Below are positions 40,229-53,177 of a stretch of 64,000 bases of DNA, one piece after another. The position numbers and the translations under genes are program-made. Positions within the stretch are counted from its first letter, which is position 1; each line of letters opens with the position of its first letter. Location of the stretch: the NCBI GenBank assembly GCA_964006375.1, contig OZ023265.1, forward strand, positions 6,551,160-6,615,159, in the 5' to 3' direction. The notes below the pieces were generated by a model. It was given only the letters and a program-made list of their open reading frames with translations, did no database searches and had not been told where the DNA came from. Source of the stretch: Tillus elongatus (lineage: Eukaryota; Arthropoda; Insecta; Coleoptera; Cleridae).

Positions 40229-40609
40229 ACGTTAGATATAAAATTTCAAGTTGTAAGAAAATGAGAAGGGCATTGAATTTGAAAAAAACAATGTTTGTAG
40301 CTCTTCCCTCTATAAACAGATTTTCATAGGCAATACGCGCCGTATTATATTACCGTATGCGTGCGTGTACAGTGTCCTCTCATCGAATAATCTTGGTCAT
40401 TATTCCTCATATTATTCCCTGTGGTAGTCTATATTTTTGTACAAATAGATTTTTCATTTAAATACTGAAGTGCTAAGAGAACGCGTGACCTTGAAAATTA
40501 AAGAACATCGTCTGCAGCGCAGGGGGGGGGGAGGTCTTCGTCTCCCTGGACCCCCATTTGGGGCCGCGCCCATTATGCTTCACCCACTCCCAGTCACGAG
40601 CCGCCACTG
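40229..40609. mobile_element. hAT MITE, right-end partial copy
   Basis: Collinear with 21900-22269 (TTTTCATAGGCAATACGCGC, AAATACTGAAGTGCTAAGAG, CAGTCACGAGCCGCCACTG). The left end is missing. A run of ten G follows GCAGCGCA near 40518. Confidence 0.8.
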
Positions 40610-43231
40610 TGCTGTATGTACTATTATTTTTGAACCAGCCTATATACAAAATGATAAATTTTAAAATTTAGCTCTTTAATGACAATTTTCATCGTCCAAA
40701 GCTTGACATTAAAAAATTAGGCACTTACACCTTACTGCTTTTTTAATCGAGTTTCGCCAGGAAACCGAGCTTCATGTACTATAGGTAATGATAATATATT
40801 CATAGACCAATACTTTTTGTTTTTAATTTAGGTGCTTGTGACTCCAAACAACAAAATGGTTGTGTTGTACTGCTGTGGTAACATATTTAGCAAAAACAAT
40901 GTAATATCTGTTTTCAATGACCACACTTCGTCTATTTACTAACAGAACTTTCAAAACTCAACTAAACACCGATTTTTAGTAAAAGAAAATGTTATTGTAA
41001 TGTAAACCGTTCATTTAGAAACATATAATTTCTTTATTGGTGTATGTAAATTCTCCTTCATTTGGGTTAGTGGTGTGTAAATATTTTCGTTTTTGTATGC
41101 ACCAGTTAGAACTAATTACACGTGCTACTGAAAGTACCTATACAGTGATACTTTTACCCTAATTATTTATTGCACGAAAACATATACAATCACACAGCCT
41201 AGCGTTTATGGTAGCGAACTTTTTAAAATATTTATTCAAATCTTCATAACATCATTTTTCATGAATTAAGAAACACAATATGTAACGATTCTGTTTTTAC
41301 GTGGAATCATTACTGGTTTAAAAACACTTGGGAAACCCCCAAGTATAATAAATAATACCAGAAACCCTATCTATATTAAATATTTCGAGAAAATCGGTTA
41401 GAAAATGAACGGACGACTCCATTATTGTGGACGTGTGTATAGAAGACGTCGGTGACTTCGCCAACGATTGGAGGTCTCGTTTTATCTCATTCCAAGAATG
41501 AAGGCGAGAAAGAGCTCGCACATAGCCACTAACGCTCATAACTCTAAAAATTTCGCGCAAGAGTCAGGAGCAGCAGAACGCTCTCTATCTCTAGGAGTCT
41601 GGCAGTGACGCATGGGGCGTAAACACGTTGACTTTAGGTGTCTCTTGAATTGTCTTATAAACTGAGTTTTTAATAGTCTTTCTGTTAGCTATACTGCCTT
41701 CTAACAATACTCAGTGGTTATTTGAAGTGTTTTAGTGATTTTCAAGTTTAAATAAACACCGTAGTTAGCATAAAAACGGAACTTAAGTTGTGGTTCTTTG
41801 TTTCAACCTGTTGATTTGCTACTTTAAAAAGAATTCCGGGTTATCGCCAAAGTTTAAGTCAATTGGCAGTGAATTTCGGTAGGACAAATTCAACGTTTTA
41901 ATTGTAAATCGCGAAGTTTCCACCAAGCGACTTTAGAATATCGACCTCGTTGTCAAAGGGTTTTGTACACGTGACACAATAAATCCACCGGCCTAGGTCA
42001 ATGGAACCATCACTGTTTTTCCCAGCTTCTTTTCTCTTGTTGGAGTCACTGAGACTTGTGTCAGCTACCAGTATTTGATTCAATATGGAGGTCGTCCCCA
42101 TAGAGTAACCAGGTAATTCAAGGCAGAAGATTCGGTGAGTCAATAGAATTTTTCTCTGAACTAGCAAACTTAGTCTTATGCACTCATCTGGCAACTGAAC
42201 TTTTATAATGTAAACTTTCAAAAAGACACTAAATCAAGTTTAGATTTTGAGCAATGTCAGGGAGTTGCGATTAGAATAATTATGAATTTTCTGTTTTAAT
42301 CTCTGGAATCTCATCAGTTAGTTTTTTTTTTGTAAATTTAAACACGTAGTTTTTGAAATTGTAATCAGTGAATCTTGTCTGTAAAAATATCTAACCTGTA
42401 CATTGTCTTTAATGTCACCTGTTTTTCAATAATTAGTATAAATTTTTCATGGAGGTATACATGTATACAACCATTTTTCTTTTTCAAAATTGAACTTCAC
42501 TTGAGAAACTGGCCAGGATTTGAGTAAAAGATTAACAGAATTGATTGACAAACGTCAAATAATTTACATGTTAGTTTGTTTACTTTTAAGCTGCAACACA
42601 CAGCATCTGATTTTTAACATATATATAAGTGCTTATATTTCTTAAGTAATAAACAAACCACATTTGTCTCACTATTTTGTCACATGTATGTAAATTAATA
42701 AATTCTTGTTGTTGAAATTCTTGCTATTCATTTGATTTCTATTTGTGTACAATTAATGTTCATTTTGAGAGTGACCAACAATTTAATTTTGTTCGCCATT
42801 TCAAATTCAATTCATGTGAATAAATTTAATATTTTGTTACATTAACATATCTGTCTAATTGAAAATTAATTCCTCTTTAAACCCTTTTGACCTTCCGTGA
42901 CGACGCTTATAAGAACTCTTGATCTCGATATTGAAAATACACTTTTAGAAAAATCATTGTAACCAGGCACTAGTTTGGAGTGCTGATAAATATGAGACTT
43001 CAGACAGTGCAACAACACAACAACAGCGTAAGTAGTAAACAATAATAAGATCTTCAAACCTTATAAAGCATTTATAATCCTGCTAATTATAAATCTAATA
43101 GATAGAAACTTTTTAGGGTAGGACTTATAGGAAATAGTGACCTTGCTACTGACCAGATTTGGGTTCACTTGAGGTCCCGCATATATTACTACTACTGTTT
43201 GACTTTTATCGAATTATCTAAGATAGAGAAG

Positions 43232-43232
<1 letters not shown>
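40610..43232. other. Largest unassigned stretch; two unidentified ORFs
   Basis: I recognise no element here. The less AT-rich part, 41320-42220, contains minus-strand ORFs at 41318-41560 (80 codons) and 41898-42221 (107 codons, with RIFCLELPGYSMGTTSILNQ and WIYCVTCTKPFDNEVDILK). Neither has a domain I can name. AAATAAACACC at 41750 and CCGGGTTATCGCCAAAG at 41838 could belong to an LTR, but no duplicate was found. This is the best candidate here for non-transposon sequence. Confidence 0.3.
41898..42221 (-). CDS. Unidentified 107-codon ORF
   Basis: Starts MKVYIIKVQLPDECIRL and ends GNFAIYN. It has two CxxC-type cysteines (CVTC) but no recognisable fold. It could be an exon, an old element fragment or chance. 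Composition is less AT-biased than the surroundings. Confidence 0.2.
   Translation of the reverse strand: MKVYIIKVQLPDECIRLSLLVQRKILLTHRIFCLELPGYSMGTTSILNQILVADTSLSDSNKRKEAGKNSDGSIDLGRWIYCVTCTKPFDNEVDILKSLGGNFAIYN

Positions 43233-43296
<64 letters not shown>
43233..43296. repeat. (TA)n microsatellite, about 64 bp
   Basis: Pure TA array. Confidence 0.95.
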
Positions 43297-43299
<3 letters not shown>

Positions 43300-43384
43300 A
43301 GGTTACAAGTAGTATCATTAGATAGGTTTACACTTAAGTTACAAAACTACATTAATAATCCTTAGTGGTCAAGTAAATATAAGT

Positions 43385-43639
43385 ACAATAGGAGAACCCA
43401 ATTATCACAGTATAGTTTTTTTGACCCGACGATCGTTTCGCTAACAAAGTTTTCGTCATCAAGGGGATGAGTAAATTAAGACTAGAACTAGTATTTATAT
43501 TTAGTTGCCAAGCAGTTGAGAGCAGCGTCCTCTAGGAAGGTATACAGACAGACCCCCACTGTTGAGTCTTAATCCCTGTGATTAAAACTGCATACCTGCC
43601 TTTGTTACGCTGTGCGTCGTTATCAAATATTCTTTTTAA
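43385..43639 (-). repeat. Penelope-like element 3' pseudo-LTR
   Basis: Directly downstream, in element sense, of the GIY-YIG fragment at 43640-44260 and on the same strand. It contains the GGAGAACCCAATTATCACAG flank shared with 15.4 kb and a hammerhead-like motif. Confidence 0.45.
43423..43466 (-). ncRNA. Hammerhead-like motif, sense to Penelope-like fragment
   Basis: Minus strand: CCCCTTGATGACGAAAACTT, then TGTTAGCGAAACGATCGTC and GGG. Stem I can pair CCCC with GGGT. One strand of stem II has mutated (GAAAAC instead of GCTAAC), and TTGATGA replaces CTGATGA. The right side is exact. Confidence 0.4.
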
Positions 43640-44260
<621 letters not shown>

Positions 44261-44439
44261 AAAACGGTTTATAACATTGACAATTTAAAATTTATAGACA
44301 AACGAAGTTATTAAAATTTTGATTATACACAGAAAGTCAGCCGTGAGCTAGCATTTAATGCAAATTAAAAAAAACGTGGATTCGGGTCTTATAATCCAGG
44401 TGACGTCGATCTTACAAATAAAAATCAAGACTCAAGTAG
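44261..44439. other. No recognisable feature
   Basis: Short AT-rich spacer. Confidence 0.35.
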
Positions 44440-44560
44440 TATTATTAGTGAATTTTCGTAGAAAAATTTCACGACTTTTAAATTTTGAAAAAATGTTTGC
44501 AAATGAGCGCGAACTAGGACCCTTAGAACCCATATCCGGGGTCATTTTCTATTTTTATAT

Positions 44561-44650
<90 letters not shown>

Positions 44651-44692
44651 ATATCACACCGATAGCTCAAAAAATAAAGAGCCGATTCATCC
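44440..44692 (+). repeat. TA-core element, left arm and array
   Basis: TTAGTGAATTTTCGTAGAAA at 44449, TCCGGGGTC at 44536, array 44565-44638 with TATG units, then CACACCGATAGCTCAAAAA. It stops at 44692 where Penelope-like RT begins. Confidence 0.7.
44565..44652. repeat. (TA)n then (TATG)n
   Basis: TA core of the adjoining left arm. Confidence 0.95.
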
Positions 44693-44704
44693 CAACTTAA
44701 ACCA

Positions 44705-45030
44705 ACCTGTTGCTTAAAATACGTTGACGACATTTTCGCTGTCTGACCACACAATCAAGAATCTCTAGACGAATTCCTTTCTTACCTAAATAACATCAAC
44801 CCCCAAATATAGTTAATCATGGAAACAGAAAATAAATTTTCTTTGTTTTTCTGAGATGTACGCATCACTAAAAACCCACGCAGAGAATTTTCTTACACCG
44901 TGTACCGAAAACCAACCCACATTAATTGTTATCTAAACGAATATCTCACGATCAGCCATCGCAACTAAATTCCGTGGTTCGAACACTAGTAACACGATCT
45001 CTTAGACTAACGGACAACAACAATAAACAG
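44705..45030 (+). pseudogene. Penelope-like RT, motif C and beyond
   Basis: From 44711 the frame reads CLKYVDDIFAV, a stop, PHNQESLDEFLSYLNNINPQ, a stop, LIMETENKFSLFF, a stop, DVRITKNPRREFSYTVYRKP and THINCYLNEY. YVDD is the catalytic motif C and the rest is the conserved RT tail of Penelope-like elements. Three in-frame stops mark it as dead. RTLVTRSLRLTD at about 44985 may be its continuation. Confidence 0.75.
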
Positions 45031-45389
45031 TTCTGGGAACAATACTACATTCAACAAACAAACAATAAGAAACAATTAATGCCAGAACAAATCCAAGTAC
45101 AAACATTTAAACAAAACCTAATAAAGGCCATAAAAATAGACAAATTATCAAACCACAGTGATCAAGACAGGAGACCGATACAAACGACACAGTCCGAAGG
45201 CACAACCAACCAGAGAACAGTAAATTGACCAATAAAAGCTCACGGCGCAAGCGCCACGTACAATCTCAGACGTAGACCACACAGAGGCGATAACAGTTAG
45301 TAGTGCGCTGATGATAAACCTGGACGGTTCGAAACTGCAGTTCACGCAAACCAATAAGAAATCACAAACGTACAGCAAACAAATACAGT
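45031..45389. other. Unassigned, A-rich on the plus strand
   Basis: A 100-codon ORF overlaps the end of the RT fragment but becomes low complexity. The less AT-rich segment 45230-45360 has no recognised motif. Confidence 0.35.
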
Positions 45390-45395
45390 ATATAC

Positions 45396-45487
<92 letters not shown>

Positions 45488-45612
45488 TGACCCCGGATAT
45501 GGGTTTATGGGTTCTCGGGGGCCTAGTACGCCCTTATTTGAAGAATTTTTTTCAAAATTCACAAGTCGGGATCTCCTCCTTATGTGAATTTTAAAAAGAC
45601 AATTCACAAAAA
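45390..45612 (-). repeat. TA-core element, array and left arm (reversed)
   Basis: Array 45402-45484, then CTGACCCCGGATATGGG (45487), AAATTCACAAGTCGGGATC and the decayed palindrome GTGAATTTTAAAAAGACAA with TTCAC at 45583-45607. Confidence 0.7.
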
Positions 45613-46560
45613 ACTGTTAAAAGATAACACTTGAAAGGTAAACGAATCTATATAATAAAGGAAATAATATAGAGCTAGCTGGAAGTATAAGTAAACGGAA
45701 AAATGTAAAATACGTTGCCTAATATTTTATAATGACCATGTATTACCGGTATCAGTCAGAAATAGTTGAAAACAAAAATATTTTATTCAAAATTTCTGTG
45801 GCCAATGGAATTAACTTCCGAAGTTAGCTTATTGAAGTAAACTGGATGAAGAAAATGTATTCCGTAGGGTAGCCTAAGAATCAAGACTAAGACATCACTA
45901 AAACAAAACATGCTGTATCATCATGGTAACGAAAGCTTAGGTGATTTACCACAAGCAATAATTGTGTTACAAGCTGACAATCACTGTTTTATTTTCTATA
46001 TGTGACCTGTGTTTTCTAGTTGGCTTTGCATAATGACATGCTGTGTTCCTCACAGGCACTTTACAAATGTATTAGAAAGTACTAACAAACAACCTATCGC
46101 TAAATGTTTCATTATCACAATCTTACTAGCTGTAAAGAGTTTGTCGTCTTACGTAGCATTCAAATCACCAGATTATGATAACCTATAAAATAGAATTTCT
46201 CCTCGAGCTTTCAACTGATAAGAAAGAAGTGCTAACTTTGAAATTACAGGTTTCATCGAGACTTGCACTTTATTTTATCAAATACCGTGGACAGAATAGA
46301 AAAGTAACAGCAGTAGTAATGTTTCGTTCATTTTATGTTTTTTTGTTAATAGGAAAATGCGGGAATTTTATAGTTTTTATTTTATATGAAGGTTAGTTAC
46401 AGGCTGATTCAAAAGGAATGGTTACACAGAACAGTGATATATTTTTGGTATCTAAATATCACGTTTTAGTCAAACTTGCCTCAGTCTGAAAATAAAAATT
46501 GGAAGAGGATACATGGTGTTAAAGTGATAATATGAATTTGGATTTTCCTTGATATCTGGA
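45613..46560. other. No recognisable feature
   Basis: Unassigned. A 73-codon plus-strand ORF at 46175-46396 carries no identifiable motif. Confidence 0.4.
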
Positions 46561-46665
46561 AAAGTCTGGACGCAGAAAATGCGTTATAGTAGTGAGTTTC
46601 CATAAAAATGTTTTTAATGGCAAATATGTATTTTTTTAATGAAAGCGGGCAACAAATTTGGCTGA
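46561..46665 (-). repeat. TA-core right-arm end, fragment
   Basis: GTCTGGACGCAGAAAATGCG, TTATAGTAGTGAGTTTCCAT, TTTTTAATGGCAAATATG. About 100 bp remain. Confidence 0.65.
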
Positions 46666-47639
46666 ATATTTTGTACACAAAATTTTGCTAAAAGGATAAA
46701 TAAAATTCAAATTATATACCTAATATGTAATTAAAATTAAAATAAAATCATTTGTTTGCACAAAAATCCGTTAAAACCTTATTTACGACGAATTTCGTTT
46801 AAAAAATGTTTCATGAATTGAATAATTTTTCATACAAAAATTCTCAACAAATGTTTCTTCAAAGAAAATTCATTAAATTCATTTATAAGAAAATTCGCTA
46901 TTAAAAGAACATTTTGTACAAGAATATTAACTAATAGAAATAGAAATTAGTTAAATAAATTAAAAATATTCAAAATCTAATCTAAATACAGAACTAGATA
47001 ATTTTTCTATGGCTTCACAGAGAAAATGCTTTTGCCTGTGAATGCTGTAAAAATTGAATTCGGTTGTAGAGAAGGAAACAACCTCTTCTCATATCACAAA
47101 TCTCTAAGGCTATGTTAACTGTGGCATGGTGTAACCAAGTAAGGACAACAACAGCTAATATTAAACTTGAATTAAAAGCCCTAAAAGTGCTTATATTTAA
47201 TTATCAACCAAATGTCGCTAAAAATATATTCAAATTACACAATTTGATCAGATAAAGTTATAATGAAATCAAAGACCAAAAAAAGTATAAAAAAAAGTTG
47301 AAAGAGAAATTCAATCAACGGTGAGATTTGAACCGGCGTCCCTTAGCTCTTCAGCCGGGAAGCCTTAGCATTACACCACGTGATGTTTCTGGCTAACTGC
47401 AATGAAGAAAGGTAGATAGCCCATAATGATCTTAAGTTATTTATTAGTAATGTGTAAGGTCTTTAGAGGCAGTTATTTTAACAAATGTAAAGAGTAGCAT
47501 AAATCCAGAACATTCTAATACATGTGTATGCTCTATTCGTAAACAGTAATAGTTATACTAATTTTCACGTTTGAAATCTCCAGTTTGACATTTACATGAG
47601 AAAAATAACAAAATCCTCAAAATAATCTTTCTGGTACTT
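46666..47639. other. Unassigned, with a tRNA-like segment
   Basis: AT-rich. GAAAATTCGCTATTAAAAG near 46900 may be a decayed arm. The only other recognisable item is the tRNA-like sequence at 47325-47395. Confidence 0.4.
47325..47395 (-). repeat. tRNA-like sequence (tRNA pseudogene or SINE head)
   Basis: Minus strand: GTGGTGTAATGCTAAGG resembles a Pol III A box and CCGGTTCAAATCTCACC a B box at roughly tRNA spacing. The T-stem does not pair, so it is not a functional tRNA as read. Confidence 0.4.
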
Positions 47640-48040
47640 TATAACTTTTTGCGCCATGAAAAGATAAACGTTGTCTGTAATATTTCATAGATTTTGTTTA
47701 ACACATACAATATTTTGGTATTGGGTCTTCTCTGACTTATAGTGACACTAAAATTTTGCTTCATTGAGTGCCTATAGCTTTTTTTACTTTCAATATAGAA
47801 ACCTAAATTTTAATAAAAAATTTGGTTTTTACAACATAAACCAGCCCGCTGAATGTGGTTGCCATAGCTTTGGTATTTCCGGAGATATAAATTTTTCCAG
47901 AAGAAAACCTAAAAATTTTCCCGGAAAAACTGGTTCGATTTTCCTGGCTAACATACTTGTCTAAGCCACTTGCAAAAAGAATTTACTCACCAAATTCTAT
48001 CAAAATCAGCTCTTTATTTTTTGAGCTATCGGTTGTTTTC
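47640..48040 (-). repeat. TA-core body fragment
   Basis: Reversed body: TTTCCGGAGATATAAATTTT, TTTTCCCGGAAAAACTGG, TTTGAGCTATCGG. It ends where the TA array would begin, and neither array nor left arm is present. Confidence 0.65.
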
Positions 48041-49389
48041 ACTTTCACTTGTAGGTCTACTACCAGACCTTTTGCATATAACTGCCTTGTCAGACACGGT
48101 TTTTTGGCTTATATCAAAAACATCTTTTATATCTATACTCAGACTACCTTAACTTAGTTAATAGGTTATCGGTTACATAATCCAATGTATGTAAAATATT
48201 ACAAAAGGAGAAAGCAAGAAGGGGTACAACAACGAAAATTTCGTTTGGAGTAATGTGCAAAATTTTTGGTAAAATACGGAATACACCTTTCAGCTAAAAA
48301 AAGCAAAAGAAGAACGAAAAGCATTAAACTACAAAAAGAAGAAAAAATAAACAAAAGTAACTAGTAACTAACAACTAAGAGGATACTTGGGTCCAAGTAT
48401 AGATATGTAACACTTTAAAGCGAGGGGTAGGAATAATACTAGAGGAAACTACATAATGTTGATTATGCTGTGCCTTAGCCAAATACCATACTCGTCTCCA
48501 TAAGTTTTAGCTATTTTTGAGGTAGTGCATTGCCTCTATGTGCCCCTCCCCCTCGGCTTTGGATACGGCACTGCGAAGAAAACAAGCACTTATGGTGCCC
48601 GGGAAGAAATATCTGCCTCTGTATTTACTACATTAATGATAAGATTTATAAATGGCATATAAAGGGATGTATTATAGCAGTAGAACATAAAGCTCTGATG
48701 TCGCAGCCTATGAAGCTACGTCTTCAATAAACAAAGTTTTTAACAAATTCCTTGTTGCCTTATTATATACATTCTTAAAAATACAATCGTGATTCTTAAA
48801 GAAATAAAGTAATGCGCCAACGCATCATAAAATTTATGTGAAATCAATCATGAAAAGCGCATCTTTACCAGCCATTTAAGGCATCGCCTTCTAACAGGTC
48901 TTCAAGAGGTTATTAGCGCCTAGCTGTTGGATTTTTCTCCATCACAAACAATTTAAAAGCTATTAGAAAGAAGGTAAATCGTCGGTGTTTTACCAGTAAT
49001 AGTTGCATTTTTCCTTATTCGCTAATAACATTATAGAGTGCACTGGGAGAAAGTGTTAGGTAGTCGTATTTCTTTGTAATCGGAGACTTTTTTCTCTTAT
49101 TACGTTATTATAGAGGTTTTTCGAACGTCACGATTTATGAAATAATTAACGAAATAAAGGAAAAATAAAATAAATAAATTGTTTGATTGGCGCTAGGTAA
49201 AACATCTTATTTAAATTTATTGACCAAAATATTTGGAGAGATTTACATACAAGATAAATATGGCGCCCAGTGTTACAGAGAAAAACATAAAATGCTCTGT
49301 TTTTTTTTCAATAATAATAATAACTAAAACAACAATATTTGACATTGTTAGGCTCGACTTTTTAAGTCGGCTTACATTTTGACAATCTT
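48041..49389. other. Mostly unassigned; hAT-like end at 48526-48571
   Basis: GCCCCTCCCCCTCGGC followed by TTTGGATACGGCACTG resembles the right end of a hAT element (inverse CAGTGCCGTATCCAAAG). No left end is visible. Confidence 0.35.
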
Positions 49390-51590
49390 CCCAACAATCA
49401 CCGCCCCCCTTGGTCGCTCAGACCAGGGCATGGTCACTGCTTCCTGCGCAATGCAACCCGAGGTCACACAGTCATCACACCCACGTATCGTTTGGCACTA
49501 CAACTCCGCAAACTGGGACGAAATGCAGGATTACATTTTCTCATTTCCATAGACGTCTGTCTGCTTCTATCATCCTGACCCCTCTGATATCTCACAAAAC
49601 GTCACCGAAATTATCCAAGCTGGCGTGGAATTATTTACTCTACGTACACAGAAAACCTCTTCAGCCACTCCAAAGCCCTGGTTCTCTAAATCTTGTGACA
49701 AGGCCAGACTTGAAAAGGTCAAAGCTCACAAAAAGCTTCTACACAATCCCAGTCAAGAAAACCGTCAAGCATTTAACGACGCACGAAACCGCTATGTCCG
49801 CATTCTTTCTGAGGCAAAAAATCGTTTAATAACCACATCAAAAACAATGTTCTTGCAAGCCTAAACGGCAGCAAACCCTTCTGAATTCTTGCTAAATCTA
49901 TTGGGAATAATTTCTGCAAGAGCAAGTTCCCATCTCTTGTTTCAGGGGATAAAATTGTTTCTACCGCCCTGGGCAAGGCTGAACTTTTTGCCTCGTTGTT
50001 CGTCGGCAATTCTACTCTCAACCCACCTCCAAATGTTCTACCACCAACAGTCCCCAATGTCGCGCATAAAATGACGGATATCATTTTCAAAACTAAAAAC
50101 GTACGAAAGATGCTCTCTTCTCTTAATACCAGGAAAGTTTCTGGCCTTGACGAGATCCCAGCAGTTGTTCTCAAAAAATGCGCACCAGAACTTGCTTCTA
50201 TCCTGACTCGTCTGTTTCAGACATCTTACAATAGAGGCATATTTCCTAGTAACTGGAAAACTGCTCGAGTACAACCCATCCCCAAGAAAAGATCCAAAGC
50301 GCTTCCTAGCAACTACAGGCCTATTTATCTCCTTTCAGTCGTCTCTAAAGTGACGAAAAACTATATAAACACCGAATTAATCAATTTTCTTGAAAAACAC
50401 AGTCTAATCCACAACAGGCAGTATGGATTCCGTCAGCGCAGATCAACTGTCGACCTCCTTTCCTTTGTCACCCATTCTTGGAATAAGTCTATAGAACTAC
50501 ACGGTGAATCCCAGATTGTCGCTCTAGACATATCGAAGGTATGCGACCAGATCTGGCACGCAGCGCTGCTTAATAAACTTCCGGCCTATGGCCTACCACT
50601 AAAACACTGGACCTGGACAGTAAATTCCCTCTCCAACCGGAGCATTTTTGATGCCGTGGATGGCCATTCCTCTTAACTGTATCCAATTAATGCAGGAGTC
50701 CTTCAAGGTTCAGCTTTAGCCCCTACTTTGTTTCTTCTCCACATCAGTGACCTCCTCTCTAGCACATCCAACCCACTTCACAGTTACGCAGACGACAGCA
50801 CCCTCCACTCAAATATACAATATTCTAAGCCTGTCTCTTTAGCTCAATTAGATGAGGATCGCAGATTCATAGAGGGTTCTGTCTCCGTTGATCTCCAAAA
50901 AATATTAGACTGGGGAAGTAGAAATCTTATACAATTCAACCCCACCAAATCACAGTCTTGCTTTCTTTCTCATAAGAGATACACAAGCCCTAGACACATC
51001 ACAATAAACGACCAAGTTATTCAAAGTAACGAGTCCTTTTCACTTGTTGGCATTTCTGTGGATCGAAATCTCAACTGGCACCAACATGCCACATCAATTG
51101 CAGAAGCGGCTGCTAAGAAATTAGGTTTCTTCTTCCGGGCTCGCAAATACATTTCACCAGCTAATCTCTATACCTTATATACTTCACCAATAAGACCAAA
51201 CCTCGAATACTGCTTCCACATCTGGGGTGCTGCTGCCGCTTCTACACTCGCTATCCTGGACTCCATTCAGAAGAAAGCTATACGTCTCGTCGGTGACCCT
51301 ACCCTCACCCAAAGGCTGCCATCCCTTGCCCACCGACGTGCCGTTGTGACCTCTCTCCCTCTCTCTCTTTTATAGATGTCTGCACGGGCACTGCTCAGAG
51401 GAGCTTTCTTCCATAGTTCCTCCACCTGTTGCCCCCAACAGATCTATCAGGGGAGCAGAGCGAATGCACCCTTTTACTATCCGGGTCACCAGACATAGAA
51501 CATCTTGTTATGCACGCTCTTTTGTCCCGAGGACTTCCAAGTTGCGGAATTCCTTGCCGGCACATGTTTTTCCTTCTCCTCCGAACCTGG
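49390..51590 (+). mobile_element. Family J Jockey-like LINE, EN end to RT C-terminus
   Basis: The most complete LINE of the window. It begins in the last endonuclease block (PPPLGRSDQG), passes a linker (VWHYNSANWDEMQDYIFSFP; PWFSKSCDKARLEKVKAHKK) and carries the full RT. It stops inside the C-terminal codons at 51590 without its 3' tail and joins an inverted copy there. Confidence 0.85.
49996..51375 (+). pseudogene. Family J reverse transcriptase, one in-frame stop
   Basis: One frame runs through the RT. It contains RKVSGLDEIPAVVLKKCAPE, SNYRPIYLLSVVSKV, RQYGFRQRRSTVDLLSF, motif A VALDISKVCDQIWH, motif B GVLQGSALAPTLFLLHISDL and motif C LHSYADDSTLH with both Asp present. The only interruption is a TAA at 50674-50676, where the sister copy at 20.0 kb reads through. 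A one-base deletion at about 51345 ends the frame before the C-terminal SLFYRYLHG block. In motif A the usual AFD is VCD. The enzyme would copy element RNA at a nicked target. Confidence 0.85.
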
Positions 51591-52102
51591 GTTGGATGTG
51601 CTAGAGAGGAGGTCATTGATGTGGAGAAGAACCAAAGCAGGGGCTAAATCTGAACATTGAGGGACTCTTGCATTAATTGGATACAGTTTAGAGCACTGGC
51701 CATCTACGACGACAGAAATTCTCCGGTTGGAGAGGAAATTTGCTGCCCACGTACATAGTTTTGGTGGTAGGCCATAGCCCGGTAGTCTATTAAGCAGCGC
51801 TGCGTGCCAGACCTGGAATGCTTTTGATATGTCTAGAGCGACAATCTGAGATTCACCGTGTAGTTCCATAGACTTGTTCCAAGAATGGGTGACAAAGGAA
51901 AGGAGGTCGGTAGTCGATCTGCGCTGACGGAATCCATACTGCCTGTCGTGGATTAGACTGTGTTTTTCAAGAAATTTTAGTAATTCGGTGTTTGTTTATA
52001 TACTTTTCCATCACTTTAGAGATGACTGAAAGGAGAGAAATAGGCATGTAGTTGCTAGAAAGCGCTTTGGATCCTTTTTTTGGGGACGGGTTGGATGTCG
52101 AG
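51590..52102 (-). pseudogene. Inverted family J RT fragment joined tail-to-tail
   Basis: The minus strand encodes SNYMPISLLSVIS, QYGFRQRRSTTDLLSFVTHS, motif A as VALDISKAFQVWH (the catalytic Asp codon is deleted) and VPQCSDLAPALVLLHINDLL, then switches at 51590 to the reverse of the plus copy. It is inverse to 50270-50770 of that copy. Confidence 0.85.
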
Positions 52103-53002
52103 AACTGGCTTGAAAACTAACGTAAATAATGTCTTTGAATGGTTTAGAATTACTTTTTAAAGGATCTACCAAATGTGTAAGTTAGATTATGCTGAATAAT
52201 TTATATTTTGTTTAAAAAAATTATTGCGCTTTCTATTTTAAGCTTGATACCGAAAATCTCAATATGACGTTTGTTTCTTGAGATGTCAATTAAAACAAAT
52301 TGAAAACTAAATCTAAGTGTCATTGATAAAAGAAACGTTAATTCAGAGAACCACCGGGAGATGTTCACTTGGTACCCTTTAAAACTAAAAAAAAAGCATC
52401 TAGTGGTCTAACAACTTATAGATTTTTTTCAGAAATTAACACAGTAACTTATATGCTCAGATAAAAGTGCTGTATCTACCTTGACATTGTTTGAAATTAA
52501 ACAATTATTTCTATAATATCTATCTTAATATTTTTATTGGCAATTAAAGTTAGATCTTATGAGCAATTTTTAGATAAATCGGCCTCTAAGTTAACATTGA
52601 ATAAACAACCTGTATCCTGTTACCTTCTTACAGGATATAAAGGTGTCATAACCTACCAGATGTTTAAAATGATATTTAAATTTAGTAATAAGTATTACAC
52701 ATTTTCAAGGCGACCATGTACTTGCTCTAGTTATTTATTACACAAAATAATTACTAGCAGCTATAATTTAAAACAACATGTTTTTTCACGGTCAAAAATA
52801 TATACTGCCTCAATGATTATATGCAGGAAGTCTAAAAGCTATAAGTCAAATTTACAGGAGCGATTCTAATCACAGAAATGTCGGTAACAACTTTTTCTGA
52901 TAATCTCAAATGATGCGGTTTTGTCAAAATTTTATATTTTATTATAGCATTATAGTGTAGTATTTGTTATAAAAATTTTATAAAGTGTATGACAACATAA
53001 AA
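52103..53002. other. No recognisable gene
   Basis: Unassigned. A 110-codon ORF at 52537-52869 shows no known motif. Confidence 0.4.
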
Positions 53003-53177
53003 AAGCCTGGACGCAGCAAGTGCGTTATGGTAGTGAATTTTCATAGAAATGATCTGGCACAAAATATTTTATAACTTTTTTTTCTTGTAACATAGAAATC
53101 TAAATTTTGGTATATAGTTTGCTTTTGTATCGTAAACCTACCTACCAAATTTGGTTATCATATATTTTTTATTTTTT

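Noticed and set aside
47325..47395. Functional tRNA gene
   Set aside because: A- and B-box-like sequences exist, but the T-stem and acceptor stem do not pair convincingly.
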